DNA of 46,798 nt from Acidobacteriota bacterium (GCA_003388555.1 QQVD01000063.1:1-46798); one strand, 5' to 3'; positions 33,088 through 42,090 are shown, counted from the stretch's first letter. The notes: generated by a model from the sequence alone, not told the origin. Numbers and translations: made by a program.

Positions 33088-34062
33088 TCAGAGCAGCGAG
33101 CGCTCCTGCAGCCACTTCTGGTTCAACTTCGAGAGGTAGCGCTCGCCCGAGTCGGGCAGCAGGGTGACCACCAGGCCGCTCCCATCCGCCAGGTCCCGGT
33201 CTGCGATCTGCAGCGCCCCGGCGACCGCCGCGCCACCCGAAGAACCGCTGAAGATCGCTTCGCGGCGCGACAGGTCGAGCACCGTCTGGTAGGCGGTACG
33301 GTCGTCGATGGTGATCACCTCGTCGATGTAGTCCCACCACACCGCGGTCGGCATGAAGTCCTCGCCGATGCCGTCGATCAGGTAGCCGTGGATCTTCTCG
33401 GCCGGCGGCAGCTCGCCGTGCTTCGAGTAGTGCTCGTAGACGCTGCCCACCGGATCGACGCCGACCACCCGTACCTCCGGATTCTGCTCCTTGAGGTACT
33501 TGGCGGTGCCGCTGATCGTTCCGCCGGTCCCCATGCCGGCGACCCAGTGGGTGATCTCGCCGTCGGTCTGGCGCCAGATCTCGGGACCGGTGGTCTTGTA
33601 GTGCGCCATCGGGTTCGACTGGTTGTAGTACTGGTACGGCAGGAAGGCGCCCCGCTCGTCGCGGATCCTCTCCGCGACCTTGTAGTAGCTGCGGGGGTCC
33701 GTCGGCTCGACGTCGGTGGGGCAGGTGATCACCTCGACCCCGAAGGCTTCGAGCAGCGCCACCTTCTCCTTGGGGATCTTGTCCGCTGCGGTGCAGATCA
33801 GCCGGTAGCCGCGCAGAGCCGCCACCATCGCCAGGCCCAGTCCGGTGTTGCCCGACGTCGGCTCGACGATCAGACCCCCGGGCTGCAGCTCGCCGCTGGC
33901 CTCCGCGGCGTCGATCATCTCGATGCCGATGCGGTCCTTGACGCTCGAGCCGGGATTGAAGCTCTCGACCTTGGCCACCACGTTGCCCGCCTCGTGCAGG
34001 CGTGCGAGGCGCACCAACGGCGTGTTGCCGAGGGTCTCGAGGATGTCGTCGTAGATCTCCAT
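33088..34062 (-). CDS. PLP-dependent cysteine synthase / cystathionine beta-synthase
   Basis: The 324-residue product is a fold-type II PLP enzyme. It has LGNTPLVRL, ESFNPGSSVKDRIG with the PLP lysine, PTSGNTGLGLAMVAA (phosphate/substrate loop), GMGTGGTISGTAKYLKEQNP and SGSSGGAAVAGAL. These are shared by CysK/CysM (O-acetylserine to cysteine) and the catalytic domain of cystathionine beta-synthase. IYDDILETLGNTPLVRL at the start, DPRSYYKVAERI and DPVGSVYEHYSKHGELP are closer to the cystathionine beta-synthase side, but no CBS-domain pair follows. ATG at 34062 has GGAG nearby. Convergent with clpS. Confidence 0.88.
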   Translation of the reverse strand: MEIYDDILETLGNTPLVRLARLHEAGNVVAKVESFNPGSSVKDRIGIEMIDAAEASGELQPGGLIVEPTSGNTGLGLAMVAALRGYRLICTAADKIPKEKVALLEAFGVEVITCPTDVEPTDPRSYYKVAERIRDERGAFLPYQYYNQSNPMAHYKTTGPEIWRQTDGEITHWVAGMGTGGTISGTAKYLKEQNPEVRVVGVDPVGSVYEHYSKHGELPPAEKIHGYLIDGIGEDFMPTAVWWDYIDEVITIDDRTAYQTVLDLSRREAIFSGSSGGAAVAGALQIADRDLADGSGLVVTLLPDSGERYLSKLNQKWLQERSLL

Positions 34063-34610
34063 CGCGGCTCCGAAGGGTCTGAACGGCCTTGAGGCCGATC
34101 GGTCGTGCGTTGGTCGTCCCGAGGCGGCGCGGCCGGCGCGGTCTCCGCCGCCCGGACGACCCGGGGCCGGACGCCCTGACGGGCGCTGGAGCCACTCGCG
34201 GCTGCCGTGGCGGCCCGAGGATCCACCGCACCCGAGGAAGGCTGCCGCGGCTCCCGGCGGCAGGCGCGGCGCCCGAGGGGGCCTCGTCCGCGATCCTCGT
34301 CTGTCGGCGCGGCGGCGTGACACCACGCCGCGTGTCGCACGGCGGCGCAAGCCTATCCGCAGCGACTCGCGAGCGATAGCCGCGCTCGCCATCTCCGCCC
34401 GGACGGCGGCTGCCGCGGCGGCGCCGCGCTGCTACAGTCCCGGTCCCCTCCGACGCCTGGCGCCGGAGGCCTCGGCGGCGACGCGCGCCTACCGATCCGG
34501 TCGATGCCGCCGTTCCACGCGCCCCGCCAGACGAGCACTTCGGTCGCGCCGGGCCCACGATTCTCCACCTGCTGCGTGCGCGGCGCCGCCGCAACGATCT
34601 CCGATCGACG
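34063..34610. other. Intergenic region between divergent cysteine synthase-like and TraB-family genes
   Basis: About 550 bp with only compositionally shaped open frames. A TACAGT at 34433-34438 could be a -10 box for the TraB gene, without a clear -35. Nothing else recognised. Confidence 0.4.
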
Positions 34611-35867
34611 ATGAACCAGATCCCCCGACCCGAGGCGGACGCCAGCGTCGCCGCACCGCGATCCGACGCACCTGCGCCGCAGACCGGTGCAGAGCAGCAG
34701 CGCCGGCTCCCGGCGACGCTCGAGGAGCTGCGGCTGCCCGATGGGCGGACCCTCTACCTGCTCGGCACCGCGCACGTCTCGCAGGCCTCGGTCGACGACG
34801 TGAGGGCCGCCTGCGACCTGCTGCGACCGGACTCGATCTGCGTCGAGCTGTGCGCGGCCCGCCACCGCAACATCCAGGACCCGGCGGCCTGGAAGCAGCT
34901 CGACATCTTCAAGGTCCTGCGCGAGGGCAACGCGCCGCTGCTGCTCAGCTCGCTCGTGATGACGGCCTTCCAGCGCCGCATCGCCAGGGAGCTCGGAGTG
35001 CAACCGGGCGCCGAGATGATCGAGGGCATCCGGCAGGCCGAGGCGCTCGCCGTGCCGCTCGTGCTCGCCGACCGCGACATCCAGGTGACACTGCGCCGCA
35101 CCTGGCGCAACCTCGGCTTCTGGAGCCGCCTCAAGCTCCTGTCGCAGCTGATCGGCAGCGTCTTCGTCAGCGAGTCCATCTCGGCCGAGGACGTCGAGCG
35201 CCTCAAGCAGGGCGCCGAGCTCGAGGGCATGCTCGCCGAGATGGCCAAGGCCTTCCCGCAGGTCAAGAAACCCCTGATCGACGAGCGCGATGCCTACCTG
35301 GCGCACGAGATCGCGGCCGCACCCGGCGAGTCGGTGCTGGCCATCGTCGGAGCCGGCCACGCGCCGGGAATCCGCCGCCTGCTCGGCGAGCCGATCGACA
35401 TCGAGGCCCTGCAGAGAGTCCCCCCGGCCTCACCGTGGCCGAAGATCCTTCAGTGGGCGATCCCGATCGCCATCATCGGCCTGCTGGTCTACGGATTCTT
35501 TCGCGGCGGTCTGGAGGAGTCCCTGGCCTCGGCCGGGCTCTGGGTGCTGATCAACGGCCTCCTCGCCGCGATCGGCGCCGCCGCGGCCCTCGGCCATCCG
35601 CTGACGGTGATCTCGGCGTTCGTCGCCGCTCCGCTGACCAGCCTCAATCCGATGATCGCCGCCGGCTGGGTCTCCGGCCTGGTCCAGGCCTGGGTGAAGA
35701 GGCCTCGGGTCGACGACCTGGAGCAGTTGCCCGAGGACATCACCACGGTCAGCGGTTTCTGGCGCAACCCGGTGAGCCGGGTGCTCTTGGTGGTGGTGCT
35801 CTCGAACGTCGGCAGCATGCTCGGCACCTTCCTCGCCGGCACCCTGATCGCGGCCCGCACGCTGTGA
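34611..35867 (+). CDS. TraB/PrgY-family (GumN/TIKI superfamily) membrane protein
   Basis: The 418-residue product starts with about 35 disordered residues, then the TraB domain: LYLLGTAHVSQASVDDV (the GTAHVS motif near residue 50), SICVELCAARH, VLADRDIQVTLRR, and AIVGAGHAPGI. The last ~140 residues are hydrophobic with three or four membrane helices (ILQWAIPIAIIGLLVYGFF, LWVLINGLLAAIGAAAALGHPL, VLLVVVLSNVGSMLGTFLAG). TraB/PrgY of enterococci blocks the cell's own sex-pheromone activity, and the related TIKI proteins are proteases; the role of bacterial chromosomal members is unknown. Conserved His/Glu positions are kept, so an enzymatic role is possible. Confidence 0.85.
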   Translation: MNQIPRPEADASVAAPRSDAPAPQTGAEQQRRLPATLEELRLPDGRTLYLLGTAHVSQASVDDVRAACDLLRPDSICVELCAARHRNIQDPAAWKQLDIFKVLREGNAPLLLSSLVMTAFQRRIARELGVQPGAEMIEGIRQAEALAVPLVLADRDIQVTLRRTWRNLGFWSRLKLLSQLIGSVFVSESISAEDVERLKQGAELEGMLAEMAKAFPQVKKPLIDERDAYLAHEIAAAPGESVLAIVGAGHAPGIRRLLGEPIDIEALQRVPPASPWPKILQWAIPIAIIGLLVYGFFRGGLEESLASAGLWVLINGLLAAIGAAAALGHPLTVISAFVAAPLTSLNPMIAAGWVSGLVQAWVKRPRVDDLEQLPEDITTVSGFWRNPVSRVLLVVVLSNVGSMLGTFLAGTLIAARTL

Positions 35868-35904
35868 GCGCGGTGGACGCCGTCGGCGCCGCTGATCGCC
35901 CTCG

Positions 35905-35934
35905 TTGACACGGCTCGGAATGCTGCCATAGCAT
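35905..35934 (+). promoter_or_regulatory. Probable sigma70 promoter of the XRE regulator gene
   Basis: A perfect -35 TTGACA (35905-35910) is followed after 18 bases by TAGCAT (35929-35934). The predicted transcript starts near 35941, leaving a leader of about 110 bases. The -10 box lies inside the palindrome at 35919-35935. Confidence 0.65.
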
Positions 35935-35935
35935 T
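35919..35935 (+). promoter_or_regulatory. Palindromic operator candidate on the XRE promoter
   Basis: AATGCT-GCCAT-AGCATT is a perfect 6-bp inverted repeat with a 5-base centre. It covers the -10 box and spacer of the promoter for the downstream helix-turn-helix gene, the usual place for an autorepressor site. Confidence 0.6.
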
Positions 35936-36050
35936 TCTCGCCTGCACCCCATGGCCTGGCGCCCTTCGCCGGTTTCCCCGCACGAAGCTACGGTGGCGTC
36001 GCCCCCACAGGGTCCAGGTCCCTCCTCCGATCAGAAAGGGTGTCCGCGTC

Positions 36051-36443
36051 GTGCCAGTGCGCAAGATCCGCCAGGTCCAGCTCGTAGGCGGCAAGATCCG
36101 CAAGCTGCGTAAGGAGCGCAAGCTGACCCAGAGTCAGCTGGCTTCGAAGATCGGCGTACAGCAGTCCGACCTGTCGCGGATGGAGAAGGGCGAGTACCGG
36201 GTCAGCCTGGACACTCTCTTCAAGATCCTGGCCGAGTTCGATCTCGGCATCGGCGAGTTCTTCGACGACGTCGGGCGCTCGCCCGTGTCGATGGACGATG
36301 TCAAGCTCCTGCGCGACATCCGGGCGCTGCCCGAGGACGATCAGAAGGAGATCCGCGAGTTCGTCGGCTTCAAACGCGCCCGCTCGCTCGAAGGCACGGA
36401 TGCCGCGGGCAGCCCCGGCCGGAGCCGGCGCTCGAGCTCGTGA
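36051..36443 (+). CDS. XRE-family helix-turn-helix transcriptional regulator
   Basis: The 130-residue product carries a Cro/C1-type HTH at residues ~13-67: GGKIRKLRKERKLTQSQLASKIGVQQSDLSRMEKGEYRVSLDTLFKILAEF, with the recognition helix around VQQSDLSRME. A short acidic helical part (VSMDDVKLLRDIRALPEDDQKEIREFVGFKRARS) and a disordered basic tail follow. The start is GTG at 36051 with AAAGGG about 10 bases upstream. It has its own promoter with an overlapping palindrome, so autoregulation is likely. The TPR gene follows after 67 bp on the same strand, suggesting an operon. Confidence 0.88.
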   Translation: MPVRKIRQVQLVGGKIRKLRKERKLTQSQLASKIGVQQSDLSRMEKGEYRVSLDTLFKILAEFDLGIGEFFDDVGRSPVSMDDVKLLRDIRALPEDDQKEIREFVGFKRARSLEGTDAAGSPGRSRRSSS

Positions 36444-36510
36444 CCGCCACCGTCCTGTGACTTCCCTCCGCCCACCGACTCCACCGAAGAGCCGCCGAAG
36501 AGCTGACGCG

Positions 36511-37413
36511 ATGAAGAAGCCGACTCCCGCCGAAGCCGTGCTCGAGAGGGGTCTGGCGCAGTTCAGCGAGCAGCGACTCGACGCGGCGCTCGCCTCGTTC
36601 GACCGCGCGATGGAGCTGGCGATCGAGATCGGCGACTCCCCTACCTGGGACCGCGCCTTCTGCAACCGCTGCGCCGTGGCGACGGAACTGGGGATCGCCG
36701 AGCGCGACGACACCACGCGCAACGAGCTGCGGCAGATCGTGCTACGCAGCGCCCGCGCCGAGACCTCCTTCCTCGCCGCCTACGTCCTTGCGCGTATCTA
36801 CGAAGTCGAGAAGAACTACGAGCGCGCGCTGTTCTACGCCCGTATCGCACGTGAGCGTTGCGGCAGGCTCCGCCGGCGCGACTGGATCGCCTCCTCGCGC
36901 AACCAGATCGGCAACCTGCTGCTCGCCGAGAGCTCGTTCGAGGACGCCTGCGCCGAGTACGAGGGCGCGCTGCGCCTGATGCCGGCCGATCCGTCGCTGG
37001 CGCGAGCCCAGATACTCGACAACCTCGGCTACTGCCGGATCGTCCAGGGACGGCACCAGGAGGGGTTCCGGCTCCTCTTCCAGTCGGTGCGCGGCGTCCG
37101 CCGTTTCGGCTCCGAGCGCTACCTGGCCAGGCCGCTGTTGTCGCTTTGCTACGCCCATCTCGACGTCGGTCGCCTGCGCGACGCGCTACGACACGGACGC
37201 GCGGCTCTCGAGCTGGCGATGCGCTTCGGCGACCACGATTCGGTGAAGAACGCCCACTACCTGCTGGGCGAGATCTACAACCAGATGGGCGACGAAAACA
37301 ACGCCCGCGGCTACTTCCTCCGTCTGCAGCAGCGCTACTACCCCGAGGCGCCCAACGTTCCCGAGCTGCTGATGGCGGTGGACGTGCGGACCCTGATCAA
37401 CCTCAAGGCCTGA
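36511..37413 (+). CDS. Tetratricopeptide-repeat (TPR) protein, soluble
   Basis: The 300-residue product has no signal peptide or membrane segment and is helical throughout. TPR-like repeats can be seen at ~10-45 (AVLERGLAQFSEQRLDAALASFDRAMELAIE), ~90-120 (AAYVLARIYEVEKNYERALFYARIARE), ~130-165, ~170-205 and ~245-275 (NAHYLLGEIYNQMGDENNARGYFLRLQQ). ATG at 36511 is the first start in frame with conserved-looking sequence; a longer frame upstream overlaps the regulator gene. It lies between an XRE regulator and an exported protein, so it may be a sensor or scaffold that modulates the regulator, but no known family was recognised. Confidence 0.75.
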   Translation: MKKPTPAEAVLERGLAQFSEQRLDAALASFDRAMELAIEIGDSPTWDRAFCNRCAVATELGIAERDDTTRNELRQIVLRSARAETSFLAAYVLARIYEVEKNYERALFYARIARERCGRLRRRDWIASSRNQIGNLLLAESSFEDACAEYEGALRLMPADPSLARAQILDNLGYCRIVQGRHQEGFRLLFQSVRGVRRFGSERYLARPLLSLCYAHLDVGRLRDALRHGRAALELAMRFGDHDSVKNAHYLLGEIYNQMGDENNARGYFLRLQQRYYPEAPNVPELLMAVDVRTLINLKA

Positions 37414-37440
37414 CCGCGCCGAGGACCGAAGAGCCCCACC

Positions 37441-38817
37441 GTGAATCCGCAGCCCACCTCCTCGCGCCCCGGCCTCGCCGGCCTGCTGCTTCTTCTCCTG
37501 CTCGTGCTCGCGGGCGGTGCAGCGCAGGCGCTGTCGACCGCCGTGGTCGCCAGCGACGGGCGCTACTACGAGGTGGTCGCCGGACGCTACGACGCCCTGT
37601 TCCCCGAGGGCACGGAGGCGGCGCCGGACGCCCCGGTGCTGGCCCTCGAGTGGTCCGGCGAGCGTCGCCTGGTGCCGGGGAGCGAGGGTGACGCCGTCGA
37701 CTCGCGCGCCTTCCTGGTGGTCGACGGCGATCAGGTGTTCACCGTCTGGACCTCGGAGCTCGACGAGAACCGGTCGCAGTTCAACCTGATCGGCTTCGAC
37801 GGCTCGACCTTCTCGCAGACGATCGAGCTCTCGGGAGACCCGCTGCGACTGAAGGGACCGCTGCGTGTCGCGTTGACGCGCGACGTCTTCACATTGCAGC
37901 CGGGCTCGATCTCGGCCCACGACGTCCAGCGCACGACCCTGCATCTGGTGTGGTGGGAGGAACGCGCCTCGAGGCCAGGACTCCAGGTCCTCTACACACC
38001 GGTGATCCTGGTCGGTGGCGAGTACGTCGGTTGGAACCCGGTGATCCCTCTCGACACGTTCGACCTGCACGAGCCACTCGACGAGGCGATGGACCACGAC
38101 GAGCTCCTGCGCTCCGCCAACATCCAGCAGGGCTCGCAACGCTCGGTGGTGCTGGGCCTGCCGCAGCTCGGCTCGGGCCGCCTGCTGGGGCTCAAGGTCG
38201 ACGTGCTCCCGGCCGACCTGCGTAGCCTGTCCGACCAGGCCCGCTCGCACATCGTGCTCGTCGGCCGCGCCGCGCCGGCCGGTCCCGAAGGCCTGCAGGA
38301 GATCTCCGACTACGCCCGCTCGCACATCGTGCTGGTCGGCCGCGCCGAGCTCCACCGCGGGGTGCGGCAGCACATCGCCGAGAGCGTCGCCGACTTCCTC
38401 CTCGCACAGCCGTCGTTCGATCCCGACGCCATCGAGGCGCTGGCCGACGCCGCGTGGCGTGAAGCGATGAGCTCGGGTGCGTCGATCCTCGGCAACCCGA
38501 ACCGCGCCTCGGAGCCGACCTGCGGCATCCTCGCCATCGATCCGGCGACCACCGCCGCCACCTCGCCCCACTATCTGCAGGTGTGCATGACCGCGGACCG
38601 CGAGCTCCCCGACACGCCGCGAGAGAGAACCCACCACCTGCTGCTCGGACCGACCGCGGAGGAGATGCTGGTGGTGTGGGAGGACGACGACGACTCGCTG
38701 GGCTTCCTGCGCTCGCAGGCCGGCGGCTGGGCTCCGGCCCAGGTGGTCGACATCCCGGACGGCGTGTCGGCCAACGACGCCCTGCTCGCCCTGACCCAGC
38801 AGCTGCGGCCCGAGTAG
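37441..38817 (+). CDS. Exported protein of unknown function with a 25-residue internal duplication
   Basis: I do not recognise this 458-residue protein. It has a clear signal peptide (GLAGLLLLLLLVLAGGAAQA, cleavage near residue 30). The mature part is beta-rich up to about residue 270, with a Trp/Glu motif TTLHLVWWEERASR, and ends in an acidic C-terminal region with HLLLGPTAEEMLVVWEDDDDSLGFLRS. Two tandem units of about 25 residues share SD-x-ARSHIVLVGRA (near residues 265-302). Only two cysteines follow the signal (CGILAIDPA, YLQVCMTAD), about 20 residues apart, and may form a disulfide. The GTG start is 27 bp after the TPR stop, so the two are likely co-transcribed. Confidence 0.7.
   Translation: MNPQPTSSRPGLAGLLLLLLLVLAGGAAQALSTAVVASDGRYYEVVAGRYDALFPEGTEAAPDAPVLALEWSGERRLVPGSEGDAVDSRAFLVVDGDQVFTVWTSELDENRSQFNLIGFDGSTFSQTIELSGDPLRLKGPLRVALTRDVFTLQPGSISAHDVQRTTLHLVWWEERASRPGLQVLYTPVILVGGEYVGWNPVIPLDTFDLHEPLDEAMDHDELLRSANIQQGSQRSVVLGLPQLGSGRLLGLKVDVLPADLRSLSDQARSHIVLVGRAAPAGPEGLQEISDYARSHIVLVGRAELHRGVRQHIAESVADFLLAQPSFDPDAIEALADAAWREAMSSGASILGNPNRASEPTCGILAIDPATTAATSPHYLQVCMTADRELPDTPRERTHHLLLGPTAEEMLVVWEDDDDSLGFLRSQAGGWAPAQVVDIPDGVSANDALLALTQQLRPE
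38239..38346 (+). repeat. Two 33-bp repeats (32 of 33 identical), 75-bp period, within the exported protein gene
   Basis: Copies at 38239-38271 and 38314-38346 each encode ARSHIVLVGRA and differ by one synonymous base (CTC versus CTG). The period of 75 bp equals 25 codons, and the residues before each copy are also similar (LxxLSDQ, LxxISDY), which points to a recent in-frame tandem duplication. Confidence 0.9.
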
Positions 38818-38925
38818 CCAAGCGCTTTCGACTCCTGCCGTCGCTCGCGTCGACGACGGTATCGGGTCTGTGACGCCCGAGACGACGTCGGAGCACGTCC
38901 GCGGCCCGTCACGGCCCTTCCGGGG

Positions 38926-40632
38926 TCAGGCCAGCAGGGACTGCACCCGAGTCAGCGCCGCCGGATCGCTGCTGGAGACTTCGAGCACCAATACGGGTCT
39001 GCCGCGTTCGGCCAGCGCCACTGCGTCGCCGGCCGCCTGGGCGCGCTGCACGTCGCCGAGGAGCAGGCCGGCACAGACCTCCGAGGTCGCGGGTACACGC
39101 ATCTCCCCGCGCCAACCGTCGACCAGCAGCAGGAAGTGTCCGAGCGCAGGTCCTCCCTTGAAGGCCTGCCCGGTGGAATGCAGGTAGCGCGGTCCTCGTC
39201 CCCACGCCGCCGCCCGTTCATACCGCGTCGCGAAACGCTGCGCCAGCTCGCCGCCCGCTCGCGCCGCGGCACCGCGCCCGGGCAGGTAGTCGAGCACGCC
39301 GAGGTAGCCGTCCGCCGGTACCCTTGCGAGCCACCGCTCGACCTGCTGCGTCAGCGCGTCCTCGCCGCCGTCGCCCCGGAGTCCCGGCGCGCGGCCGCCC
39401 CCGATCGCGGCTCCTTCCACGGCCGGCCGCAGCAGCCGGATGCCGCCGGACCGGACAGAGGTCTCGAAGGGCGGGCCCTCGAAGGGTCCAGCACTGTCGC
39501 CCCGGCGCCGCTGCATGGCCTCGGTGAGGTGACGGGCCGCCTGCTTGGCGGCTTCCACGTCGGGCTGGTCGAACGGGTGCACGCCGAGCACGGCGCCGCA
39601 GACCGCAGTGGCGAACTGCCAGCGGAAGATCTCGGCTCCGAGCTGGCGCGCATCGCCCACCGCCGTCCTCAGGCCGGCCGCGCCGAGCTGCTCGGGCGGG
39701 AGGGAGGCGCCGATCTCCAGCTCGAGCACGTCGACGGCGCCGCGCGGCCAGGCGACGACCGGCACCAGGCCCCGGCCACGCTTGCCGAGGGACTCGGCGA
39801 GAAGCTGCTCGAGCCAGGCGCCGAACGCCTGTCCGCCGGGAGCGACGCGGAAGCCGAGCTTGCGCCGACCCGACCTCGCAGCGGCCGCCAGCACCAGACC
39901 CAGCAGGCAGCCGGGATTGTCGGAAGGCTCGGTGTCGAGACAGCGCTGCGCCATCTCGCGCGCCCCGTCGAGCACCGGTTCGACGTCACGTCCAGCGAGG
40001 CGCGCCGGCACCAGTCCGAAGGGCGAGAGCACCGAGAAGCGTCCGCCGATCCGCGGGTCACCCAGCACCGTCGCGACATAGCCACGGCGCTGCGCCCGCG
40101 CGGCGAGCTCGGATCCAGGGTCCGTGATGGCGAGGAAACGGCGTTCGTCGACCCGCTGCTCGAAGATCCGCGTCAACAGCCTGGTCTCGAGCGTGCCGCC
40201 GCTCTTGCTCGAGGAGATCACCAGGGCGCGCTCCGGGTCGATCGCGTCGAGCACCGCCTGGACGGTCGGCGGACTGGTCGAGTCGACGACCCTGAGGGTG
40301 GCGGCGCCGGGCACCGGTGGCAGACACTCGGCGAGCATCTCGGCGCCGAGGCTCGAGCCACCCATGCCGAGCAGCACCACGTCGCGCGGAGCCAGCTCGG
40401 CGACCCGTGAGACGATCTCGTCGACAGCCCTGAGCGCGGCCCCCGAACCGCCGACCTCGAGCCAGCCGAGCCAGCGGCTCTCGTCGGCGCCGGTCCACAA
40501 CCCTGCGTCGCCCTCCCACAGTCGGGGCAGGGCCTCATTCGTCCTCCACGAGCCGGCGAGGCGGTCGACCTCGACGGCCAGCTCCGCGGGGACCTCGAGC
40601 CGGCCCGCGCCGCGATCACGATCACCTGTCAC
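38926..40632 (-). CDS. pgi: Glucose-6-phosphate isomerase-like protein (SIS domains)
   Basis: GPI interconverts glucose 6-phosphate and fructose 6-phosphate. The 568-residue product has VVLLGMGGSSLGAEML, VISSSKSGGTLETRLL, GGRFSVLSPFGLVPARLAG, and HPFDQPDVEAAKQAARH, the sequence order of the GPI family, and ends with YLHSTGQAFKGGPALGHFLLLVDG, which carries the C-terminal His/Lys region. The overall pattern is nearest to the GPI part of bifunctional transaldolase/GPI proteins and stand-alone relatives. No transaldolase lies next to it here; a transketolase gene is 3.4 kb away on the same strand. GTG start at 40632; GGAG lies 12-16 bases upstream. Confidence 0.85.
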   Translation of the reverse strand: MTGDRDRGAGRLEVPAELAVEVDRLAGSWRTNEALPRLWEGDAGLWTGADESRWLGWLEVGGSGAALRAVDEIVSRVAELAPRDVVLLGMGGSSLGAEMLAECLPPVPGAATLRVVDSTSPPTVQAVLDAIDPERALVISSSKSGGTLETRLLTRIFEQRVDERRFLAITDPGSELAARAQRRGYVATVLGDPRIGGRFSVLSPFGLVPARLAGRDVEPVLDGAREMAQRCLDTEPSDNPGCLLGLVLAAAARSGRRKLGFRVAPGGQAFGAWLEQLLAESLGKRGRGLVPVVAWPRGAVDVLELEIGASLPPEQLGAAGLRTAVGDARQLGAEIFRWQFATAVCGAVLGVHPFDQPDVEAAKQAARHLTEAMQRRRGDSAGPFEGPPFETSVRSGGIRLLRPAVEGAAIGGGRAPGLRGDGGEDALTQQVERWLARVPADGYLGVLDYLPGRGAAARAGGELAQRFATRYERAAAWGRGPRYLHSTGQAFKGGPALGHFLLLVDGWRGEMRVPATSEVCAGLLLGDVQRAQAAGDAVALAERGRPVLVLEVSSSDPAALTRVQSLLA

Positions 40633-40878
40633 CGCTGCCGCCCACTCCCGGATCCTCTCCGCGGTTCCCTCCGCGATTCATCGGCGCACCCTCGAGCGCC
40701 GTATGGTAGCGGCTGGTCCAGCGCACCGGCTGCCTCCCCTGGAATAGTCCGACGCCGGCCGCGCTTGAGAGCCGAGGCGGCGGTCGACCCGCGACGAGGC
40801 GCGACTTTGGGCTCGGCGGGCCATCTGCTCGATGCCAGGACACGCCGCTCGCCACGGTCCCGACGACCTCCCTGTCCG

Positions 40879-42090
40879 ATGAGTGCTTTCGACCCTCTCC
40901 GTCCCGACCCCCCGGATCCGCGCCGGTTCTCCGCGCCGATCGACCGGCCGGAGCCACCTCCGCGCCGTCTGCAGGGAGCGCTCGCCGTGTTGCTGCTCGG
41001 CGCCTCCTTCTACCTCGGCGTGCAGTGGTCGCGATCCGGCCACCCCGACGGCGAGCCGGTCGCGACACCTCGGGTCGCCACCGCCGGCGACCTGCTCGAG
41101 CCCGAGCGCCACACCGTCGACCTGTTCCGCGACGCCTCCCCGGGCGTCGCCTTCATCACCACTCTGGCGACGCGCACCGACTACTTCACCCGGCGCGTGC
41201 TCGAGATCCCCACCGGCACGGGTTCGGGCTTCGTCTGGGACGACCGCGGCCACATCGTCACCAACGCGCACGTGGTGCAGGCGCGCGGGCGCGTCCCGAC
41301 CTCGGTGAGGGTCAAGCTCGCCGACCAGTCGGAGTGGGACGCACGACTCATGGGACTGGCGCCGGAGAAGGACCTCGCGGTGCTCAAGATCGACGCACCG
41401 CCAGACCTGCTGCAGCCGATCCCACTCGGCGCCTCCCGTGACCTGATGGTCGGGCAGGCGGTCTACGCTATCGGCAACCCCTTCGGCCTCGACCAGACCC
41501 TGACCACCGGGGTCATCTCGGCGCTCGGACGCGAGATCCGGGCGCTCGGCGAGAACACGATCCGCGACGTGATCCAGACCGACGCGGCGATCAATCCGGG
41601 TAACTCCGGAGGACCGCTGCTCGACAGCAGCGGGCGAGTGATCGGCGTCAACACCCAGATCTACAGCCCCAGCGGGGCTTCGGCTGGCATCGGCTTCGCG
41701 ATCCCCATCGACACGGTCAACTGGGTGGTCGCCGACCTGATCACCTTCGGCGGCATCGATCGACCGACCCTGGGACTGGCCAACTACGACGATCGCGTGC
41801 TGCGGCGCTACGGCCTCGAGGGCGTGCTGGTGCTCGACGTCGCTCCCGGCACCGGCGCCGCCGCGGCGGGCCTACGTCCGACCCAGCGCACGACGCGCGG
41901 CTCGGTGGTGCTCGGCGACATCATCGTCGGGCTGGGCGATCAGCCGATCGCCAACCACGACGACCTGATGCGCGCCCTCGAGGGCTACGAGACCGGCGAC
42001 CGGGTGCCGCTGCGCATCCTGCGCGAGCGCCAGGAGATCGTCGTGGAGGTCGAGCTCGGACCGAGCAATCTGCGCCGCGTGCGACGTTGA
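40879..42090 (+). CDS. HtrA/DegP-family serine protease with PDZ domain, membrane-anchored
   Basis: The 403-residue product has a proline-rich cytoplasmic head, one membrane helix (GALAVLLLGASFYLGVQW), a trypsin-like domain and a C-terminal PDZ domain. The catalytic triad is visible: His131 in HIVTNAHVV, Asp165 in EKDLAVLKID, and Ser243 in NPGNSGGPLLDSSG. The PDZ part contains GVLVLDVAPGTGAAAAGLRP and LGDIIVGLGDQPIANHDDLMRAL. One PDZ domain plus an N-terminal anchor matches DegS or the HtrA proteins of envelope stress response. ATG at 40879; no strong ribosome-binding site seen. It diverges from pgi. Confidence 0.92.
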   Translation: MSAFDPLRPDPPDPRRFSAPIDRPEPPPRRLQGALAVLLLGASFYLGVQWSRSGHPDGEPVATPRVATAGDLLEPERHTVDLFRDASPGVAFITTLATRTDYFTRRVLEIPTGTGSGFVWDDRGHIVTNAHVVQARGRVPTSVRVKLADQSEWDARLMGLAPEKDLAVLKIDAPPDLLQPIPLGASRDLMVGQAVYAIGNPFGLDQTLTTGVISALGREIRALGENTIRDVIQTDAAINPGNSGGPLLDSSGRVIGVNTQIYSPSGASAGIGFAIPIDTVNWVVADLITFGGIDRPTLGLANYDDRVLRRYGLEGVLVLDVAPGTGAAAAGLRPTQRTTRGSVVLGDIIVGLGDQPIANHDDLMRALEGYETGDRVPLRILRERQEIVVEVELGPSNLRRVRR

